Shown here: one piece after another, positions 34,187 through 45,238 of the stretch
Numbering within the stretch: the stretch's first letter is position 1
Layout of the letters: each line of letters starts with the position of its first letter
DNA from: Mactra quadrangularis
Taxonomy: Eukaryota; Mollusca; Bivalvia; Venerida; Mactridae
DNA: 64,000 bases
Assembly: GCA_025267735.1 (NCBI GenBank)
Contig: CM046295.1
Coordinates: 6,471,270 to 6,535,269, forward strand
Direction of reading: 5' to 3'
Position numbers and translations under genes: made by a program
Notes under the pieces: generated by a model
Databases searched by the model: none
What the model was told of the DNA's origin: nothing
The model's input: only the letters and a program-made list of their open reading frames with translations

Positions 34187-36220
34187 TATTTTAAACTAAA
34201 CATTTTACAGTCTAATCTTCAGCACAAGTCTGTGTAAAAAATAAATCCCCTAACAGCAAGTCTAAAACATGGTGGTCAGTTTTTAGAAATTGACCATCGG
34301 TCATCAATAATGAGGAAATCCTGTATAAGAAGTCGGTCAGTAAAAAAAAGGGTCAGAACATGATATTCATTCATCCGTCCATAAAAATAAACTGACCGTT
34401 AACAAAAACTGACCTACAAAAAAAAAAACTTGATCCAATCAAAACATTGCAAAGACAAAAAAGTCCCCCAATCATACATAATATGACACACCATAGTATA
34501 AAGAATTCAAAAATGTACAAAAAACAACATCAGAAATATTTTCTACAATGTACAATGATGATGATATAACTGACATAAAACACAATAGAATGAAGTAATT
34601 AGGCACTTGTAACAATTTGTTTTTTAGCAAAAATGAGACTAATACATGACAAATATTTTATTTAAGAAGAAAAAACAATATTTACAAAGAAAGTTCATAT
34701 TACAATATACAAGAAAAAATAATTTATTATATAAGGTAAAAATTTTCATTTTTTCATGTTTTGTTCTTTCATACATTCACACGTTTCAAACTTAAAATAT
34801 TCAATACATATCATACAATGAACATGTTTATTAATATGTACAATTTTAAAGAAATGACGGTGAAATTTGAAATGTTATTTAACAATTTTCTGTAGCATTA
34901 TTTTGGATTCGACTTAGTTTTCAACTATAATAAATTACCAGTACTGTGGGTTTTTAATGTTTTACAACTAAAATTAAATAGTTTTCATAATGAATGACAT
35001 ATATACAAAAGATATTTGTCGACTTTGGGGCAAGATTAATTTTTACTTCATCAATTGAACTCAGAAAACATACTTTTACAATTAATTTCTGAACTCATAA
35101 GATAAATAAAAAAATAAAAAAGATCTCACCAAAACTGACAAATATTCTTTTTCTCTTTCCTTTGTTTTTTTTCTGTGTTCTTTTAGAAATTTCTTAAACA
35201 TTGGAAACAACCTCATTTTTTTCTCTAAGATTAAGTCATTTATCTTTAAAAAAAAATGTGCAGATAACTGGAATACATAACTGGTCACTAACCAATGAAA
35301 AATAATTTAAAAGTGGCATAAAAACACCGTAAAGAAAACTAAAGAAATAGTATTTAGGAGCACACTGTTCACAGAGCATCATTTTTGAAAACAATGTATT
35401 CAATATATACAGTCTATGTTTATGATATATATACAAATGATTACTTCTATGAATTAGAAGATAATAATATAATATTTTATAATTATATCTAACACTCGTT
35501 CAAAAGAATTGCAATTAAAAATAGATTAATTTGGCGCTTGTATAGATAATTTTTACAGATTTTTTTTTGTACCACACTAATTTGTGAACAAATTCAATTT
35601 TATGAGCAGGGTTTAATTTTGATTTCACTGAGTAAGCCCAGACTAAAATATTTTCCAAAATGGAGTCACTATTACAAAAAGATTACCTTTTACAAAATTG
35701 ACAAATTTCTGATTTCCTTCATTGACAGTTAAGAAGAATAGACAATGCATTGGTGAAAGTTCATAACTCAAAACCCTGCAGTTTCTGAATTTCATTATTT
35801 CTCCAGCATTTAAGGTATTTATCCACAGATTTCAACTTAAATATCAACTTTTTCTGAAACTGACTAAACTGTATGGGGACATTTTTTGAAGCAGGAAACT
35901 AGTGTTTTGATAATGACGATTTTAGTGTAAATGAACATTCAACTACAAATGATTGTTTTTCAAGTAGTAAAAACTGCACAGTATAGACAATTTTAGAGCA
36001 TTTTTGTGATTCGTATTGTATATTTCTTGCAATCTATAGGTCAGTTTGTCTAAAAATATAAAGAATTATTTTTTGACACAATTTCAGCCACTGAATAGTA
36101 TTTTCAAAATATAGAAAAATCTTAACCATATCTGTGAACTAGTACCTTTAACAAAAAAACCAGAACACTACCTAAGGTTTCAAAAATAACAAGTCCTGAA
36201 AATTTCACCCATACATTTCC

Positions 36221-36293
36221 AGGGTTGCCCAAAAGATTGTTGTAAGTGGCTCTGTAACAGAATGCACTCACTACAATTTTGTGGACAACCCTC
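36221..36293. mobile_element. Short AGGGTTGC hairpin element, copy 1
   Basis: A 73-bp near-palindrome running from AGGGTTGCCC to GGACAACCCTC, with inner arms GATTGTTGTAAGTG / CACTCACTACAATT. It belongs to a family with copies at 36536-36611 and 58480-58555. Confidence 0.75.
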
Positions 36294-36535
36294 GATATGC
36301 ATTAATATATTATACAAATTAAATTTTTGGTACAAAGAGTGTCATACAGTTATCCAATAATTTTTTACAGAAATCTTTGAGATCAACGTCAGTGTATTTA
36401 TTCTAGGAATAACGTTTCCATAGCAACAATATAAATAATTTTGGCATTAGAATTGTTCATACTCAATAATCGTAAATAATGATATTGTTTAGAACTTAAT
36501 TTTTTTTACATATCTGAATTTGGCAAAAATTACAT

Positions 36536-36611
36536 TGAGGGTTGCTCGCAAAACTGTAGTAACTCGCTCTTCAATGCAATGCACTTACTACAGTCTTGCA
36601 GTCAACCCTCA
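36536..36611. mobile_element. Short TGAGGGTTGC hairpin element, copy 2
   Basis: A 76-bp near-palindrome from TGAGGGTTGCTCGCAAAACT to GCAGTCAACCCTCA. The inner arms are ACTGTAGTAA / TTACTACAGT. It lies about 240 bp from copy 1. Confidence 0.8.
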
Positions 36612-38188
36612 AAATCTAGATTTGGTTCCTATAATGCTAAATTGTAAAGCAAAGATTGACAGAATCAATCAACATGATCATTTCTTCAAACTGTTATTTA
36701 AAAAAATCAACAAATCCTAAAGTATCAATCCTTCATCACAACCTTTCAACATTAAAGTGCTTCTTTCTTAAATTCAAAATGAACAAAAAATCTTTCAGAT
36801 AATACATATGTTATGAATAATACAAAAGGTTTTAGCTTCTATAAAAACTGATGGCACTGGGTCATGGAAGAACAGACATTGTTATTGAAGCACTTAAAAA
36901 AATCTAAATCAAACCTATTCCAACAATATTTCGTCACCAACAAAATGAATAATTTAGTCTTAAATCCAATAAATCGTATCACAAATGACTTTAAAAATCA
37001 TTATAAATATCATATAGTTTGTTCAGTAATATTGTTACAAACTTTTTTGCAACAAATGATAAACTTAAATGAATTTTCAAAGTCCACCATCAAGGTCAAC
37101 TTTCAAGGTTATATGAAATGATAAATATAGCACAATGTAACAAATAAAAATAGACAAAAGAACCCTAACACTCCTTCACAATGAAAGAATTTTAAAAATG
37201 ACAAAAAATAAAATTACATACTCAACAAACATTTTTCGTTCAGATGAGCCAAAAGAAGGTCAAATCAAAATTTTGTTCTATTTTTAAATTCCTATAACAG
37301 AATTATTTTTTCATGATGTACATGGGATCCATCGTACATTTCATACATGAAAATCATTTAACATTGACATACAAAAGAGAAATCTTCATGCGCACACAAC
37401 CAAGCATCAATAATTTTTTCATATATTACAAAAATATTCAAATATACAAAAAAGATCATAATCCCTAAATTCAACCTTGACCTTGTCAATGTCCTTTGCC
37501 AGACATATAATGACCTTGTTTCAATAATTGCAAAAACATTGAAAGTCATATGTACTTCACTTAATGAAACTATTCCCTTGTTTATATATCCAAGTTCAAG
37601 GTCACAGTTTTAAAATCAAGGTCAAATATTGACCTTCACCAAAGTCTCAAGGTCACATATTGTGAAATCACATTCTTGTCAAGATGATTCTTCCTCACAA
37701 ATCATTTTTATTGTACAATCTTTCACTAGAAGGAACCAATCCTGGACTGGTTCCCACTTTTCAACCATCACAAAATGGTTCCCCTCTCAACCTTGGCATG
37801 CCCCACGGCATTGCTCAACGTCAAGTCAGTTATTTTGTTCATTTTATTAGTTTGAAGTCATCAAATGATCTCTTGATCCGTTTTCAAACTATGACATCAC
37901 CACTTCCTGTCCGACCCCTGAATTGATCTCTGACCCCTATACTTCACAACCCCTAACATACAACACGAAATGCCTCACAGTTTTATACTCTCACAAGATT
38001 TTGTCCCCATAATTGAGGAATCGAGCAGTCCACTAAAGTCACAATCTTATACAGTACACATTGTTCATACAATTTTTTTGCACCAAAAACTACGGTGATA
38101 CCTAGCACATTTTTTAATCTGTTTCTTTCCGCTAATTAATGCTACTTTCCTGTGATTGATCACACTTAGTGTTATTTAAAATCTTGTG

Positions 38189-38227
38189 CTACCACCAGCC
38201 ACCAGGTTTGCCTGCATCAGGAGGGCA
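38189..38227 (-). CDS. E-protein last coding exon, ends in GGWW stop
   Basis: Acceptor AG at 38228-38229 (minus strand TTTGCTTTCAG). Twelve codons, CPPDAGKPGGWW, then TAG at 38189-38191. Phase 0 start follows the phase 0 end of the exon at 39267. This short C-terminus differs from the vertebrate tails, so its assignment rests on phase and splice signal only. Confidence 0.75.
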   Translation of the reverse strand, partial: CPPDAGKPGGWW

Positions 38228-38293
38228 CTGAAAGCAAAAATATAAGAATAGTTATTAAGAACTAAATTTAACAGTCACTCAAATGAGAATCCT

Positions 38294-38430
38294 GCCAGGC
38301 TACCTCAGTTGGAAACATGCATGTCTACTAATCTAGGAGTCTTTGATAGATTCCCAGGCTGGGCATACCTAATGGAGTTTGGTCATTAAATAGTTTCAAC
38401 AGTCATTCTAACACTGATTCAAAATCATGT
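38294..38430 (+). mobile_element. Family A SINE head fragment
   Basis: GCCAGGCTACCTCAGTTGG (A box) and GATAGATTCCCAGGC (B-box-like), followed by GGGCATACCTAATGGAGTTT and a body fragment. It lies in the last intron of the E-protein gene, antisense to it. Confidence 0.6.
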
Positions 38431-39266
38431 CTTCACCCTTAACTCAGTATTCTTAAGACCAGTCCAAGATATAAGGGTGTAACAGTTAACAGATTTTCAG
38501 GTTTATACTGCAATACGAATTCTGAGTCGTAAACCAGTTCGATTTTCCCTGAACCATTTTCTTAATTACGTGCCATGCTAATTGTTTGTATCAAAATCTG
38601 AACTTTAAATGTTTGAAAACTTCTGTAAATGTTCTGAAAACTTGAATTATTCTTATAGTGTTTTTGTAGGTTAAACATTCATAAAATGAGAGAGTAAATC
38701 TCTTTGAAAGTATATTTCAAACTATGCATCCTCTACCATGTAGTCCATATTACACTAATTATTCAAATGTATGCAGTCTATGAAATTAGGATATGAAAGT
38801 GGTTGCTCAAACAGGTCATTTTTTGCAGCTAGCACTATATCTTGTACAAGTTTCTTTACCCAAAAGAAATTTTAGGTTGCCTGATCTAGAAATTGGTTGT
38901 CCCGGGCAACCAGATACCCACTAATTTCGTAAAATGTATATGAACAAGAAATGTAATGTGGGTTTCCACGTTAAAGCCAGATTTTCAAACTTAAACGGAA
39001 AAATTACAAAGGGAAATTATCCATAGTAAAGCCAGTTAGAGTTGTGGTTCCTTTCTAATTCTGTTTATCACATGGTATGTTATCACTGAATGAAGTTTCA
39101 TAAAGATCTGACTATAAATGGCAGAAATATATGCTAAATTGAAAACTTTTACACAATTGTTAACCACACCGGACACCTGCCCAACCGTTGCGTTGAAAAA
39201 TCAGGCTAATAAAAGTTTGGATACATTTTTTACCCCTACTAGAAATAATTAGTTGAGTATACTTAC

Positions 39267-39379
39267 AGATCCTTGTTGTAAATCTTCAGCGTTTACATTC
39301 ATTGGTCGTCCAGGTATATCGTCTGATTTCTCTTCTTCTCTACGTTTTAAACATGCAGCTTTAGGATTTAAATTACGTT
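39267..39379 (-). CDS. E-protein exon, post-bHLH conserved extension
   Basis: 113 nt, acceptor 39380-39381 (TATATTTTAG), donor GTAAGT at 39261-39266. It encodes RNLNPKAACLKRREEEK, the block that follows the second helix in animal E-proteins and is a reliable family signature, then SDDIPGRPMNVNAEDLQQGS. The first two bases complete the Glu codon begun in the bHLH exon, giving VRERNLNPKA as in known E-proteins. Confidence 0.95.
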
Positions 39380-39516
39380 CTAAAATATAAACATAACACA
39401 TTAATTACTTTATAATATTCCTTTTTCTGTTGAGTTAATTGCCATAGCAACTCATTTATCTGGCTTTGAAAGTACAAATGATTCAGACATAAATTAAATC
39501 TTGCCATCTTATTTTA

Positions 39517-39872
39517 TTGGGTTAAACACCTTAGCAACACAATATAAAGGTCATATTTCAGTGGTCAATCAACCTACTAACCATTCCTGGAAAAGCTAAA
39601 TCTCTTAATTTAACTGTTAACCAGTTACTAGGCACACACTTCTGTCAGTTTGTTTGTTTGTTTGTTATAAGTATGCCATGACCCCTCGATCAGTAGACAT
39701 GCGTGCTACCAACTGAGCTAGCCGGGCGGCTTACTTATTTAGAATCAGAGGTAGGATGCAGAATGGTGGTAGAAATGATTTCATGACAAATTCCACATAA
39801 GTATGTCCTGCCAAGAAATCAACTCAATCAGAAGACTTGTGAGCAATAGACTGAGCCAGCCAGGCAGGCAAT
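39517..39872 (-). mobile_element. Rearranged family A SINE copies
   Basis: 39517-39731 has the SINE tail and body and then jumps through a (TTTG)n run at about 39650-39665 to the tRNA-like head (AGCCGCCCGGCTAGCTCAGT on the minus strand). 39734-39872 then carries the middle part missing from the first piece and another head. This looks like one insertion reshuffled by a duplication. Confidence 0.7.
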
Positions 39873-40002
39873 TTTGTATTAAAAGCAAGGTAAACAGACA
39901 GCTTAAGAAATGTTAGACGTTAACTAGCAATCAAAGGGAGGTAATTACATTGACTTATCACATATTTACAATAGAAAGGGAGATAACCATATAAAAACTC
40001 AC

Positions 40003-40148
40003 CTCTGACTTGACCTTCAAGGGAGGTAATCACATTAACAGCTTGTTGAAGCACCATTAATTTAGTAAGAGGTTGTGTTGTCCCACAATGCATTGTTACC
40101 ATGGAACCCAGTTCCTTAAAAGCTTCGTTGATGTCTCGTACACGAACT
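40003..40148 (-). CDS. E-protein exon, bHLH helix 1-loop-helix 2
   Basis: 146 nt in 1 + 48 codons + 1 phase. Acceptor 40149-40150 (AATTTTTCAG), donor GTGAGT at 39997-40002. It encodes [14 protein letters not shown] (end of basic region and helix 1), the loop ([15 protein letters not shown]) and helix 2 [19 protein letters not shown]. The loop and helix 2 are more diverged than in most E-proteins, which have a lysine-rich loop (K/H-S-D/E-K-P-Q-T-K) and L-I-L-H-Q-A-V. The first base (A) completes an Arg codon whichever basic-region exon precedes it (AG+A or CG+A). Only this single HLH exon was found, unlike vertebrate TCF3 with two. Confidence 0.97.
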
Positions 40149-40734
40149 CTGAAAAATTTACGGAATATATTTTCACAAATACAAAGAATAATATTGAACA
40201 TATAGCAAAAAATCATCCAAAACAGTAAAAATAAGTGAACATGCTTACATAAAAATGTGAAATTTTAGAAAAATATATTTTCTGTGATTTTTATGGAAAA
40301 TAACGATGAAAAATACCTTGAGAAGGAATTGGTTATGCTTGGATAGTGCAATATTTAGGACATTTGAAGTGCCATGCAATATCATAATTTTTTATGCAAC
40401 CATTGCTCATTAATATCTAAGCTGATTAAGAAAGGATTGACTTATCCTTGCATTATGCCATCTATCATTCTAGAATCAATAAATTCCTGGGCTGTCCACA
40501 GTACTTCAGCTTATCCGTACTGAGTCAAACTAGAGAACAGTGACACCAATAGAGTCAGTCAGGTAGCTATTGAGTGAGGGGTTTAACACAAGTAACTATG
40601 TTTAAAATTGTTTTTTATGTTCTCAACATTTGATTATGGTTAACTGCTTCAAAATATATCTTGTTGCTTATAAGCATTTTTTAATACAAATATCATGTGG
40701 TGTTTTCAATTGATTCCAACATATTTTATTAGGT

Positions 40735-40940
40735 CAAGGTCAGGCATGGACTCACCTAACCAGTTTTCCTGGACACTTTTCATTACCAGTACTTACTCAA
40801 CCTACCACTTGGGCTGACAACTGCTCCATATATGGAGGAAAATCAATATCAAATATTGAATTTCCCATAGAAGGGTATAACTTGCCAGGAATGGTGCCAA
40901 GCACTTCCAGATTGGAAACCTACTAATGCCCTAGAGTCAA
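40735..40940 (-). mobile_element. Family C repeat/SINE
   Basis: Shares CCTGGAC(C/A)CTT, AACCAGTACTTAC, GGAGGAAAAT and GGAAGGGTATAAC-type words with 46050-46255, 51060-51200 and 60425-60660. The best copies carry a degenerate B box (GGGTTTGAATCCC on the minus strand at about 46160), so a tRNA-derived SINE is likely. Confidence 0.6.
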
Positions 40941-41099
40941 GGCTAAAGTGAATTAGTCTAACACAAGCAAACAAGCTGGTTACCAAAAGTGACACATAAA
41001 AATCACATAAATTTATAAAATAATTCCTCATTTTATCTAGCCATCAAAATTGCCAACATGTTAATCATATCTGCGACCTGGTGACCCCAAAATAGTTAA

Positions 41100-41372
41100 T
41101 AAATAACTTAAAGAGGAGGTTAAAGGTTAATCATAATTCAAAATGACCTTCATAAGGTCGAAGGTTAAAAATAACAAATGACCTTCAAAAGGTCATATAA
41201 ACATAACAAATGATCTTGAAAGGTCAAAGTTAAATCATGAAATTGACCTTGAAAGGTTAAAGTTTAATTATGAAAATGACCTTTGAAGGTCAAAGTTTAA
41301 TTATAAAAATGACCTTTGAAGGTCAAAGTTTAATTATCGAAAGGTCCTAAAAGGTCAAAGGTTAAGTAGTAA
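41100..41372. repeat. AGGTCA half-site-rich repeat beside the alternative basic exon
   Basis: Imperfect repeats of AATGACCTTNAAAGGTCAAAGTTAA, each being an inverted pair of TGACCT and AGGTCA, immediately downstream (in transcript sense) of the exon at 41381. Direct AGGTCAAAGGT words (DR1-like) occur at the right end. It is similar to the repeats that surround the mini-exons at 44.1-45.5 kb. Confidence 0.85.
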
Positions 41373-41380
41373 TATATTAC

Positions 41381-41440
41381 CGCTCCCTATCATTGTTTGC
41401 CCGTCTTCTATTGCGATCTTTCTCATCTTTATTCGTTGGG
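41381..41440 (-). CDS. E-protein alternative basic-region exon (NNDRER)
   Basis: 60 nt, 1 + 19 codons + 2. Acceptor 41441-41442 after a good pyrimidine tract (TTCCCTTCTTTTTTGTATATAAG); donor GTAATA at 41375-41380. It encodes PTNKDEKDRNRRRANNDRER, the last Arg completed by the next exon, so the bHLH becomes [22 protein letters not shown]. It aligns with the 43172 exon residue for residue at the end but has Asp in place of the invariant Ala and an Arg-rich run before it. It is a multiple of three with the same phase as 43172-43252, so it can replace that exon or be spliced together with it. Likely mutually exclusive; not proven. Confidence 0.85.
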
Positions 41441-43171
41441 CTTATATACAAAAAAGAAGGGAAATGTACAGAAAAGATGCAAATTGTAGCGCAAAGAATA
41501 TAAATCAAACAGAAAGATTTCCATTTTTAAACCAAAGATTTTCAATAACTTTTGATAATATTTTGAAATTTTTTGTTATTTTAAATTTTACTTCCATTTT
41601 AGATTTTAAACAAAAGAAAGATCAAAACATAAATTGCCACATGTGTAAAATTTTGAAAAGCGTAGAGTTAAAGTATTAACTTTGACTTGAGAATAAAGGG
41701 ATTTAAAAAAGGTCAAAATATTTGGACATTTTTTTGAGAAAAAAAATGCATGTCGGCAATTTCGATGACCTGAATCGGAGAAAAGAAAAAGCAGGAAATG
41801 TTTTTATCTGAATATATATCAAAGTGAATATTAAAACTAAATCTAATGTAAAACTTGCAAGAAATTAGACACTTTAAGCTTTAGACACATGTAATTGCAA
41901 AAAACGGCGAGTGAAAGTGAAAAACAACAACTATGTGACCTTGACCTTTGAGCAACAAACCTGGTTAAAGTATGCAACATATACTCTTAATGTGGGGGTG
42001 ATTTGAGACAAGTTATTCAAATAATTCAACAAAAACCCAAAATTTGAAAAAACATAAATTATTGCTTAGAAATGAAAAAGCTAACAAACAGACAGACGAT
42101 CGGACAGACAGACAATGCAGAACAGAACATATTACATGGGGCGTCCTGATATTGCAGATACTTTAAAAGGAAATGAAGGATAATCATTCTTAATAAAATG
42201 TTCAGCATTTGTTGCTTGTATAAACATAAGAACTAATTTTTTTTCACTTTCACTCCTCGTTACATTCATAACAAACATGAGACCTGAGGCCTTAAAAAGG
42301 GTTTTTGCTTCTGGTTTAATTTCAACAAAAAGTAAGGTTAGTGTCGGCAACTTTTGTATTGCCTATTGTTCAGGAATATTACAAGTAAGTCTGTCTCAGA
42401 TACAGTTTCATTTAAACCTGTACAGTAGTTTAGAATTCATTAACAGTACATGGGCTCTCACTTGGCATTGAAAGTCATGAATAAAATAGTTTTATAAAGT
42501 TAACTATTTGCATTATTTTCTAATGTTTGACAAAAATAAAAATTCTGAAACCAGAAACAAAACAATTTTTTAGGCCGAAGCTAAGACATTAAAAAATATT
42601 TTGTATTATAACACATATAAGGCTACAAAAAATTAATTGTCAGATTTTCATCTCCATCCCTAGCCGACATAGAAAGTTAGATCGTCATCTTCATTTCTGC
42701 CACGGGTTCCTCCTAAATACAAACTGCTTTCTTTTTATTTGAATTCCAGAAATAAAGATTTTACAATTTTACAACCCTTTTTTTTAATACGCTTTCTGAA
42801 ACATCAAACAGTTCCCCTTAAAAACATTTCTTTCAAAAGCAAGAAACTAACAATTAATTTTTCACAATCAATTTTTGCATCCAGATACAATTTAAAATTT
42901 GCACAAAGATTTGATACACAGGACAGTCAAGGGACACTTTAAACTGAGATGTCATATTAACTAGCCGATTAGCTGAAAGATAAACACTGAAATACCATTT
43001 TTACTCTCGCATAAGTTGAAATACTTCGAAATTCAAAAATGCTATCTCTATACCTAACTTACATCCAGAAAAAAACCCAACAACTATCATCAACCAGCTG
43101 TAAATAAACATTAGAAATTCATGTAAACATCAGTCATTTTATGGACATATAGTATATATTATCAAACCTAC
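41441..43171 (-). other. Intron between the two basic-region exons
   Basis: No additional exon seen. 41880-42120 is a decayed mollusc-type repeat (GTGACCTTGACCTTTGAGC and a CAGACAGAC run). The frames at 42132-42350 (minus) and 42277-42942 (plus) lack splice context or conservation. Confidence 0.5.
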
Positions 43172-43252
43172 CTTTCTCTGGCATTATTGGCCTGCCTCCT
43201 CAATCTTTCCCGTTCAGCTTTGGCTTCAGGGGACTCATCCTCATCTCCGCTT
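43172..43252 (-). CDS. E-protein canonical basic-region exon (NNARER)
   Basis: 81 nt, 1 + 26 codons + 2. Acceptor 43253-43254 (AATTTTCTATTATAG), donor GTAGGT at 43166-43171. It encodes SGDEDESPEAKAERERLRRQ followed by ANNARER, matching the acidic lead (DEDL.PE.K.ERE) and basic region (RR.ANNARER) of E-proteins. The Glu of ARER is the E-box-reading residue of bHLH proteins. Joined to 40003-40148 it gives the complete [21 protein letters not shown]. Confidence 0.96.
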
Positions 43253-43324
43253 CTATAATAGAAAATTTAGATGAAATAAAAAATATACCATCAACCAAAA
43301 AAAAAAAAATGTAAAAAACAACTC

Positions 43325-43470
43325 AGGGCTCTACATTAATTTTTAAAGTCGGTTGCCCTATTCGACAACCAGCTATATATTTTACCTGCCCAAACCAAAT
43401 AATTAGTAGCAGTAACAAGTTGACCGAACCCAAATATAGGTTTAAGGGGCATCAGATGACCTTTAATGTC
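43325..43470 (+). repeat. Dispersed repeat with TTGCCC...AACCAGCTA and AGCAGTAACAAGTTG
   Basis: Related to 54270-54420, 57118-57480 and, in part, 38815-38930 and 57990-58100. Shared words are CTCTACATTAATTTT, GGTTGCCC, GACAACCAGCTA and AGCAGTAACAAGTTG. This copy has a single AGCAGTAACAAGTTG unit, whereas 57118-57480 has expanded it. Confidence 0.6.
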
Positions 43471-44112
43471 GAGTCTTGACAACTTCCCATAGAAATGGCA
43501 GAAAATATATGATTTAGCTTTCTTATTTGCCGCTTGAATCTAGGGATGTATATCAGTATTTGGCACCAGTACCAGAATCAGTATTCACTTCAAAAAGTAG
43601 CAGTAGATACCATTATCTTAATATTGGTGCACATACAATATTAGTCATTACATCAGTATTTTGAAAAGTAGAAAACAAAATTATTGTTTCATGCAATCTA
43701 AACATCGTTGACCAGTTACATAGTAAGGATACAGCTTTGTAAGCCAGTCATACATAACAAAACAAAACCATTTTGGTGAAATAAAGTAAGCCATGGAAAA
43801 AATAAAATTCATTCAAATAGTGAAGCAAATACCTTCAGATTGCAATAAGTTAATAGATAAATAATGTAGATTGAGGTTGCAAGCAAGCAAAAAATATTTA
43901 TACGAAACGTAAACACCAGTTCAAGCAAGTCTTTTAATTTTTTTAAATGTTTAGTATATATATTCCACAGTAGACAGAGAAATCAACTTCATGTGTAAGC
44001 GAGTACTGGTAAGAAAAGCGTTAATGACAATTACACAATTTGATCTGCCTACATACATAATGTAATTTTAAAATGATGTTAAGGATACAAGAAGACAAGT
44101 GATGCTTCTTAC

Positions 44113-44160
44113 CCATCAAGGTCGTTGGAGGCTCCAATTAAACCGCCTGAACTTCTTGAA
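44113..44160 (-). CDS. E-protein mini-exon 3 of a tandem triplet
   Basis: 48 nt, 1 + 15 codons + 2; acceptor 44161-44162 (CTTGTATATTTTAG), donor GTAAGAAG at 44105-44112. It encodes SRSSGGLIGASNDLD plus the split Gly. It is paralogous to 45191-45238 and 44714-44767: same ends, same phase, and similar intron sequence on both sides (GATGCTT(C)TTACCCATC and CTAAAATATACA on the plus strand). A Ser/Gly-rich linker between AD2 and bHLH lies at this position in vertebrate TCF12. Confidence 0.85.
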
Positions 44161-44713
44161 CTAAAATATACAAGAAAAGGTCAAAGGTGAAGGTCACAAC
44201 TAATTAAAGGTCAAAGTTGAAGGTCACAATGCATCAAGTGTCACAATAGGTCAATTGAATAGGTCAAAGTACATGAAATGTTAATAAATACACTAAAAGG
44301 TCAAAGTCAATGTCAAATCCATCAAACATTACCTAACTGGAGGTCAGAGGTCATTAATGTCAATGATAAAGGTCAAAGTTCATTTTAGGTCTCAAAAGGT
44401 CATTGATAAAGGTAAAAATTCACATGGGTCAAATTGATGCCAAAATATAAGAGTTAATAATTCATCCAAACCTACAATGTAGTCGTGTACAGGTCTGGAT
44501 ACATATACAATTAAAAAGAAATACCACATTTTATATTGAGGTCATATAAGTCCCTCTAAAGGTTTAAAGGTCACACAAGGTGACTGAGGTCAAAATGTCC
44601 CTCTTAAAGTTTAAATGTCACACAAGGTTACTGAGGTCATAAAAGTCCCTCTTAAAGTTTAAAGGTCATATAATGACGAGTTAAGAAAATATAACACAGA
44701 TACTCATGCTTAC

Positions 44714-44767
44714 CCATCAAGATCAAGTTCATTGGAGGCTGCAAATAGACCTCCTAAATTTCCTGCA
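44714..44767 (-). CDS. E-protein mini-exon 2 of a tandem triplet
   Basis: 54 nt, 1 + 17 codons + 2; acceptor 44768-44769 (ATATAATTCAG), donor GTAAGC at 44708-44713. It encodes AGNLGGLFAASNELDLD plus the split Gly. It is two codons longer than its neighbours through an extra LD near the end (NELDLDG against NDLDG). It is the most diverged of the three. Confidence 0.85.
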
Positions 44768-45190
44768 CTGAATTATATAAAAAGGTCAAAGTTGAAGGTT
44801 ATATTTCATAAAAGGTCAATCAATATTATAGGTCATGGATCAAGTTCAAAGTTCATAAATAAGAAACATATCATAATACATAAAATATTACCTACATATA
44901 TAAGTCAAATGCGAAGGTCACATTTCATTGAAGTTGGGGTAACATAATGTCATAAGTAGTGGTCAAAGGTTATTTAGGACCACTCAAGGTCAGGTCTCAT
45001 TAAATGTCACAAAAAAGTTGAAAATTCATATCAAGTCACATTATGGGAATAGTAATCGTCCAAATTTAAAATAGGTCACAAATGTCAAATAACAAAATGC
45101 ACTAAAGGTCAAGGTTATATGCCGAAAAGACTACAGACAAGGTTATACGATGACAAACTGAGAATATGATTACACAATATTGATGCTTAC

Positions 45191-45238
45191 CCATCTAGAT
45201 CGTTGGAGGCTCCAAATTGACCTCCAGAGTTTCTTGAA
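45191..45238 (-). CDS. E-protein mini-exon 1 of a tandem triplet
   Basis: 48 nt, 1 + 15 codons + 2; acceptor 45239-45240 (TGTATATTTTAG), donor GTAAGC at 45185-45190. It encodes SRNSGGQFGASNDLD plus the split Gly. The preceding micro-exon ends in TC, so with the initial T it makes Ser; the same codon results if any of the other mini-exons or either basic exon is joined instead. Confidence 0.85.

Larger units (their letters stand above)
30400..38188 (-). other. AT-rich DNA; may include the E-protein 3' UTR
   Basis: No coding exon was found between the E-protein stop (38189) and the window's left part. Several poly(A)-signal candidates (TTTATT on the plus strand) occur, so the 3' end cannot be fixed. 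MITEs, a SINE and three short hairpins listed separately lie here. TGACCT/AGGTCA words cluster at 37480-37670. A small hairpin with arms GGTTATCAAGATT / AATCTTGATAACC lies at 32165-32201. Confidence 0.4.

Noticed and set aside
34016..34237. 73-codon frame as a transposase fragment
   Set aside because: It starts inside the 255-bp MITE and runs out through its right end; no DDE-type or DNA-binding motif is seen.
42132..42942. Possible extra bHLH or C-terminal exons between 41.4 and 43.2 kb
   Set aside because: No segment resembles helix 1, helix 2 or the post-bHLH block, and no phase-compatible splice pair was found.
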